A DNA stretch of 8,452 nt, from the NCBI GenBank assembly GCA_016840905.1, contig JAEORM010000102.1, positions 1 through 8,452 on the forward strand. The letters are read 5' to 3'. The translations under genes and the position numbers were made by a program. Under the pieces are notes generated by a model, which worked only from the letters and a program-made list of their open reading frames with translations, was not told the DNA's origin and did not search any database. Below, piece after piece: positions 5,791-8,452 of this stretch. The stretch comes from Candidatus Gerdarchaeota archaeon. Its GTDB lineage: Archaea; Asgardarchaeota; Heimdallarchaeia; JABLTI01. Within the stretch, counting starts at the first letter, position 1; every line of letters starts with the position of its first letter.

Positions 5791-6237
5791 ATGTTCGCAG
5801 AATTAATGGCTAGTACCATAAAAGAAAGAGAACTAAGGATACGTGAATCCTTAGAACGAAAGAAAGGTACTAGAGGAAGAAAGAAAAGCAAAAAGACTAT
5901 TAGAGTCCAAGAGCTTATTATGGATCTCCTTTATGTAAATGAGAGATTAATGCGTTCTTCAGAAATTCGAATCGCTGTTGGAAGAAGAGTGAAGGGTCTA
6001 AGTAATTATCTATTTTTCTCAGCCTTAATGGATTTACAAACGCAAGGGTCAATCGTTAAGAAGAAAAATCTGCTAAATATGAAGTATACCTTCTACATGT
6101 TATCAGATGAAGAACGTCATCAAAGAATTAAAGATATTCTCCCGAGAGACCAATTAAGTGGTATAGAGTTGAGATATCTTTCAACAATTTATCAGCTAGA
6201 GAAGGATTTAGTCTTCCCGATGAGATTCCTTTTCTAA
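5791..6237 (+). CDS. small basic protein with a winged-helix-like domain
   Basis: A 148-residue protein I cannot assign to a named family. The first 38 residues are strongly basic (IKERELRIRESLERKKGTRGRKKSKKTIR), with an AT-hook-like RGRKK at 28-32. Residues about 36-105 have winged-helix spacing: VQELIMDLLYVNERLMRSSEIRIAV, then LSNYLFFSALMDLQTQGSI as helix 3, then KKKNLLNMKYTFYML as the wing. A helical tail follows. This suggests a DNA-binding or chromatin-associated protein. ATG at 5791 is chosen because GGCGGT lies 9 nt upstream; the ATG at 5806 lacks such a site. The gene stands alone, with a palindromic promoter region ahead and a strong T-tract after. Autoregulation through the palindrome is plausible. 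No cysteines are seen, so there is no sign of a zinc finger. Confidence 0.75.
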   Translation: MFAELMASTIKERELRIRESLERKKGTRGRKKSKKTIRVQELIMDLLYVNERLMRSSEIRIAVGRRVKGLSNYLFFSALMDLQTQGSIVKKKNLLNMKYTFYMLSDEERHQRIKDILPRDQLSGIELRYLSTIYQLEKDLVFPMRFLF

Positions 6238-6240
6238 AAT

Positions 6241-6289
6241 TCTTTTTTTTCTTCAATTTTTTTATTTTTGATTTAATTTTTTCTTTTTA
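6241..6289 (+). terminator. T-rich terminator after the winged-helix gene
   Basis: Starting 4 nt after the stop codon, the plus strand has several long T runs (CTTTTTTTTCTTC, TTTTTTTATTTTTG, TTTTTTCTTTTT) over about 50 bases. This is the typical archaeal multi-T-tract terminator, with no hairpin. It isolates the gene from the HD-domain gene downstream. Confidence 0.75.
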
Positions 6290-6313
6290 AGGACATAAAG
6301 CTAGATTAATTAC

Positions 6314-6332
6314 TTAGTTATTATAATACTAA
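6314..6332 (+). promoter_or_regulatory. promoter of the HD-domain gene, TATA-like core inside inverted repeat
   Basis: TTAGT (6314-6318) and ACTAA (6328-6332) are inverted arms around the 9-nt AT-only core TATTATAAT, a plausible TATA box. The predicted mRNA start is near 6348, with a leader of about 30 nt that contains CGGAG. A factor bound to the arms would cover the box. The arms are only 5 bp, so this may be chance in AT-rich DNA. Confidence 0.35.
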
Positions 6333-6377
6333 AGTGGTAAGTTAATCCTAAAGATTACTATTACCCGGAGATTATAG

Positions 6378-7040
6378 ATGCCCCCTGATTATAGAAAACT
6401 GTACGAAATTGTGTGTGACCTTTATTCCGATACCGATCATTTTTATTATGGTCAATGGGATGAAACATTCTATACTTTGCGAGTTTTTGAAACATGTAAG
6501 ACCTTAATTAAAAAAACCAAAAGCAAAGTAGATAATGATATTATTTTAACCGCAGCAATATTTCATGATGTAGGAAAGACTCTCCTAGATACTGAAGAAA
6601 AAATAAAGGAGGAATGGGATAAACACCCCATTTATGGTGCTGAGTTAACACGCAAAATTTTGACAGAACAAGGATTTGATAATGAATTTATAGAGCAAGT
6701 AGTCTATTTAGTTAAACACCATGATGATAGACCAAATAAAGTACAAATGGTTCGAACGATCGAATTAAAAATACTGCAAGATGCTGATTTATTAGCAGAT
6801 TTAGGATTAGCTAGCTTTGTTAGACCTTTTCTTTATAGTGGAAAAAATAAGCGAAAAACTATTGAAAATGTTAATTATATTAAAGCAGAACGACCTATTG
6901 ATGGCAATATTTCAAAAGAGAATCTCTATAAATTAAATCTAAACATTTCAAAAAGAATGGCTACTAAGTTAATTCACGAAGCCAATAAATTAAATAATAA
7001 AATTTTCAAACTTACTGAATCTGAACTTATAGATGAATGA
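6378..7040 (+). CDS. HD-domain metal-dependent phosphohydrolase-like protein
   Basis: A 220-residue cytoplasmic protein of the HD superfamily, which usually hydrolyses phosphate esters of nucleotides or related compounds with bound metal. The core spans about 25-150. FHDVGK gives H63/D64, HPIYGAEL gives H83, VKHHDDRP gives H114/H115, and ILQDADLLADLG gives D135. In this family the first ligand is a histidine in an HxxRV context; here the segment reads FYTLRV, so Y32 stands at that place. The rest of the constellation is intact. Residues 150-220 are basic and helical, with an N-terminal acidic/aromatic stretch (CDLYSDTDHFYYGQWDETF). CGGAG lies 7 nt before the ATG. The substrate cannot be told. 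It is followed after 70 nt by the M55 peptidase gene in the same direction, which has its own TATA-like box, so an operon is possible but not required. Confidence 0.85.
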   Translation: MPPDYRKLYEIVCDLYSDTDHFYYGQWDETFYTLRVFETCKTLIKKTKSKVDNDIILTAAIFHDVGKTLLDTEEKIKEEWDKHPIYGAELTRKILTEQGFDNEFIEQVVYLVKHHDDRPNKVQMVRTIELKILQDADLLADLGLASFVRPFLYSGKNKRKTIENVNYIKAERPIDGNISKENLYKLNLNISKRMATKLIHEANKLNNKIFKLTESELIDE

Positions 7041-7068
7041 AATAATGGGAGATTAATCATCAGAAATA

Positions 7069-7076
7069 TTTTATAT
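7069..7076 (+). promoter_or_regulatory. TATA box of the M55 peptidase gene
   Basis: TTTTATAT, close to the archaeal consensus, is centred 38 nt before the ATG. The mRNA would start about 10-13 nt before the start codon, leaving little room for a ribosome binding site. None better than GATGAT is present, which fits a short-leader transcript. Confidence 0.45.
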
Positions 7077-7110
7077 TTGTAAAAAGATTATTCTTTTTAG
7101 ATGATTTGAA

Positions 7111-7959
7111 ATGAAAGCTTTTATTTCAGTTGATTTAGAGGGATTACCATTTATAGTAATTCCTGGTCAATTAAATCTAAAAGGTTCTTTATATGATGAA
7201 GCTCGTGAGATCGCCACAGAAATTACTCTAGCAACTGCTCATGAACTAAAAGAAAATGGCTTTGATGAAATTCTGATTGCTGATAGCCATGGACCAATGG
7301 TTAATCTAAAAGTAGATAACCTTCCAGAGTATGTTGAAATAATTAGAGGTAACCCAAGACCAACAAGTATGGTTTTAGGTGTAGATAAATGTGATGTGGC
7401 AATATTTCTTGGATACCATGCAAAATTTGGTACCGCTAAATCGACATTTGACCATACATACAGTGGCGCAAGTATTCATCAAGTTAAAGTAAATGATATT
7501 CCAGCAAGTGAATTTCTATTAAATGCCTACGTAGCAGGAGAGCATGATGTACCGGTAATTCTTGTTGGAGGAGAATTCCAACTCTTAAAAGATGATGTTG
7601 AAAAATTCACTCCTTGGGCTGAAACAGTACCATTTAAACAGTCATTTAGTCAATTTTCTTCTAAAAGTCCGAGTATGAAAAAAATTATTGCTGATTTGCA
7701 AGAGAAAATTAGACTAGCAGTAAATAATTTCAAGACCAATAAAACAAAACCATTGAAAGCAACTAAAGAAATTACCATGAAAATTACTTTTCGTACATCA
7801 GTGATGGCTGACATAGCAGAATTATTACCCTTTATAAAAAGACTTGATGGATTAACTGTTGAATATAAAGCAAAAGACATGATTGATGCTTATAAAATAT
7901 TTCAACTATTGGTGGTTGCTGCAAGTGGAATAAATGCCCATTTGACTAATATTCAATAA
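7111..7959 (+). CDS. dppA: M55 family D-aminopeptidase (DppA-like)
   Basis: A 282-residue zinc peptidase of family M55. The type enzyme, Bacillus subtilis DppA, is a self-compartmentalising decamer that removes D-amino acids from short peptides such as D-Ala-D-Ala. All residues known for metal binding or catalysis are at matching places: D8 and E10 in SVDLEG, H60 in ADSHG, H103 in GYHA, H115 in DHTYSG and E134 in ASEFLLNA. The following NAYVAGEHDVPVILVGGE and TVPFKQSFSQFSS segments also match the family. Length is typical. The ATG is supported by the SxDxEG motif starting at residue 6. In archaea without murein the role is probably peptide scavenging or detoxifying peptides with D-residues; this is inference, since no peptide transporter gene is in view. 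It converges on the CBM9-like gene with 24 nt between stops. Confidence 0.93.
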   Translation: MKAFISVDLEGLPFIVIPGQLNLKGSLYDEAREIATEITLATAHELKENGFDEILIADSHGPMVNLKVDNLPEYVEIIRGNPRPTSMVLGVDKCDVAIFLGYHAKFGTAKSTFDHTYSGASIHQVKVNDIPASEFLLNAYVAGEHDVPVILVGGEFQLLKDDVEKFTPWAETVPFKQSFSQFSSKSPSMKKIIADLQEKIRLAVNNFKTNKTKPLKATKEITMKITFRTSVMADIAELLPFIKRLDGLTVEYKAKDMIDAYKIFQLLVVAASGINAHLTNIQ

Positions 7960-7983
7960 AATTTGTAACAAAACAACAAATGT

Positions 7984-8452
7984 TCAGTCATTGTTTAGAT
8001 AATCTTCTAAATGTACAATGCTAAAACAGCTAGGGATATGTGAATCATAAATACCATGAGCATTTAAAGACCATCCAGGATGTTTCTCTTCAGAGAAATC
8101 TATTGATGATAATGATTGAAAACGAGAGAAATTAACACGTAATTCATCTTGAATTTTTGGTTGATATTCTTTACCTAGTAATGAAGTAAAACCACTCCAT
8201 GGGAAAGCTAATTCTACAGACCATCCTTTATCAATATCTGAAGAATCATTTAAAGTTCCTTTAATTTGGACTGCTGTTTTTAAACCTGGAAAATCCCAAT
8301 CCATGAATGCCCATCGTTTACCTCTTGGATGTTTTTTATAACGAAGAGTATCTTGGAACCCACCTATAACATCCACATTTCGTTTTATTAAATCAAATTC
8401 AAGAGAATTAAATCGACTCACTTTAGTATAAGCATCTTGCCAGATGTAGAAT
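7984..8452 (-). CDS. CBM9-like domain protein (partial, 5' end beyond window)
   Basis: About 155 C-terminal residues are visible, and the frame stays open to the right edge. A GTG at 8421 is not a real start, because the codons before it read in frame as FYIWQDAYTK, continuing the domain. The pattern is that of the carbohydrate-binding family 9-like beta-sandwich (PF06452-like): WAFMDWDFPGLKTAVQIKGTLND, then DIDKGWSVELAFPWSGF, then DELRVNFSRFQS and the closing HPGWSLNAHGIYDSHIPSCFSIVHLED. The middle and last blocks correspond to the GWTvEiaiPW and RVNFSR...W...G..d.H.P conserved blocks of this group. Such proteins are often secreted sugar-binding modules, but a whole family of stand-alone members has no proven ligand. 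The signal peptide region, if any, is outside the window. It faces the peptidase gene and shares no operon with it. Confidence 0.8.
   Translation of the reverse strand, partial: FYIWQDAYTKVSRFNSLEFDLIKRNVDVIGGFQDTLRYKKHPRGKRWAFMDWDFPGLKTAVQIKGTLNDSSDIDKGWSVELAFPWSGFTSLLGKEYQPKIQDELRVNFSRFQSLSSIDFSEEKHPGWSLNAHGIYDSHIPSCFSIVHLEDYLNND

Noticed and set aside
7961..7981. ATTTGT/ACAAAT inverted repeat between the convergent genes
   Set aside because: The arms are only 6 bp of AT-rich sequence with a 9-nt loop and no T-tract; too weak to call a terminator.
8419..8421. GTG as start codon of the CBM9-like protein
   Set aside because: There is no upstream stop, and the codons before it continue the domain in frame, so it is internal.
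1..8452. Search for tRNA, rRNA, CRISPR repeats, insertion-sequence ends or a defence/toxin system
   Set aside because: No cloverleaf, regularly spaced repeats, transposase motifs or toxin-antitoxin pairs were seen by eye on either strand.

Overview
The window is AT-rich DNA that reads as archaeal. The evidence is a two-ring Cdc48 ATPase with an N domain, an Hsp20 of the archaeal type, a two-winged-helix ArsR-like regulator, TATA-like boxes ahead of several genes, GGAG/GGTGAT-type ribosome binding sites, and pyrimidine (T-rich) tracts instead of bacterial hairpin terminators. A PlsY-type acyltransferase, a membrane protein ending in a PH-like domain and a CBM9-like protein in the same neighbourhood would fit an Asgard-type or related mesophilic archaeon. 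That placement is inference (roughly even odds); no marker gene here decides it.

Left part (1-4680), minus strand. The order of transcription is hsp20, cdc48, an ArsR-family regulator, plsY, then the start of another gene that runs off the left edge (only 25 codons visible). hsp20, cdc48 and the regulator are spaced 43 and 59 nt apart and look like one proteostasis unit. A small heat shock protein, an unfoldase and a regulator of the fold used by archaeal heat-shock repressors are preceded by an 8+8 bp inverted repeat lying where transcription should start. The same gene trio is known from the Archaeoglobus HSR1 regulon. plsY has its own TATA-like box, a TTG start and a GTGAT ribosome binding site.

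Middle (4681-6300). A long pyrimidine tract (minus strand) ends a gene for a four-helix membrane protein with a C-terminal PH-like domain. A 241-nt divergent intergenic region separates it from a small, very basic winged-helix protein on the plus strand. That region holds an 18-bp perfect palindrome and repeats of a TRAGAAAA motif. The small gene ends in a long T-rich terminator.

Right part (6301-8452). Two plus-strand genes follow: an HD-domain phosphohydrolase whose first metal-binding histidine appears to be tyrosine, and an M55 D-aminopeptidase (DppA family) with all its metal ligands. Facing them on the minus strand is the C-terminal part of a CBM9-like domain protein whose 5' end lies beyond the right edge. 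No tRNA, rRNA, CRISPR array or mobile element is visible, and no gene-free stretch exceeds 300 bases.
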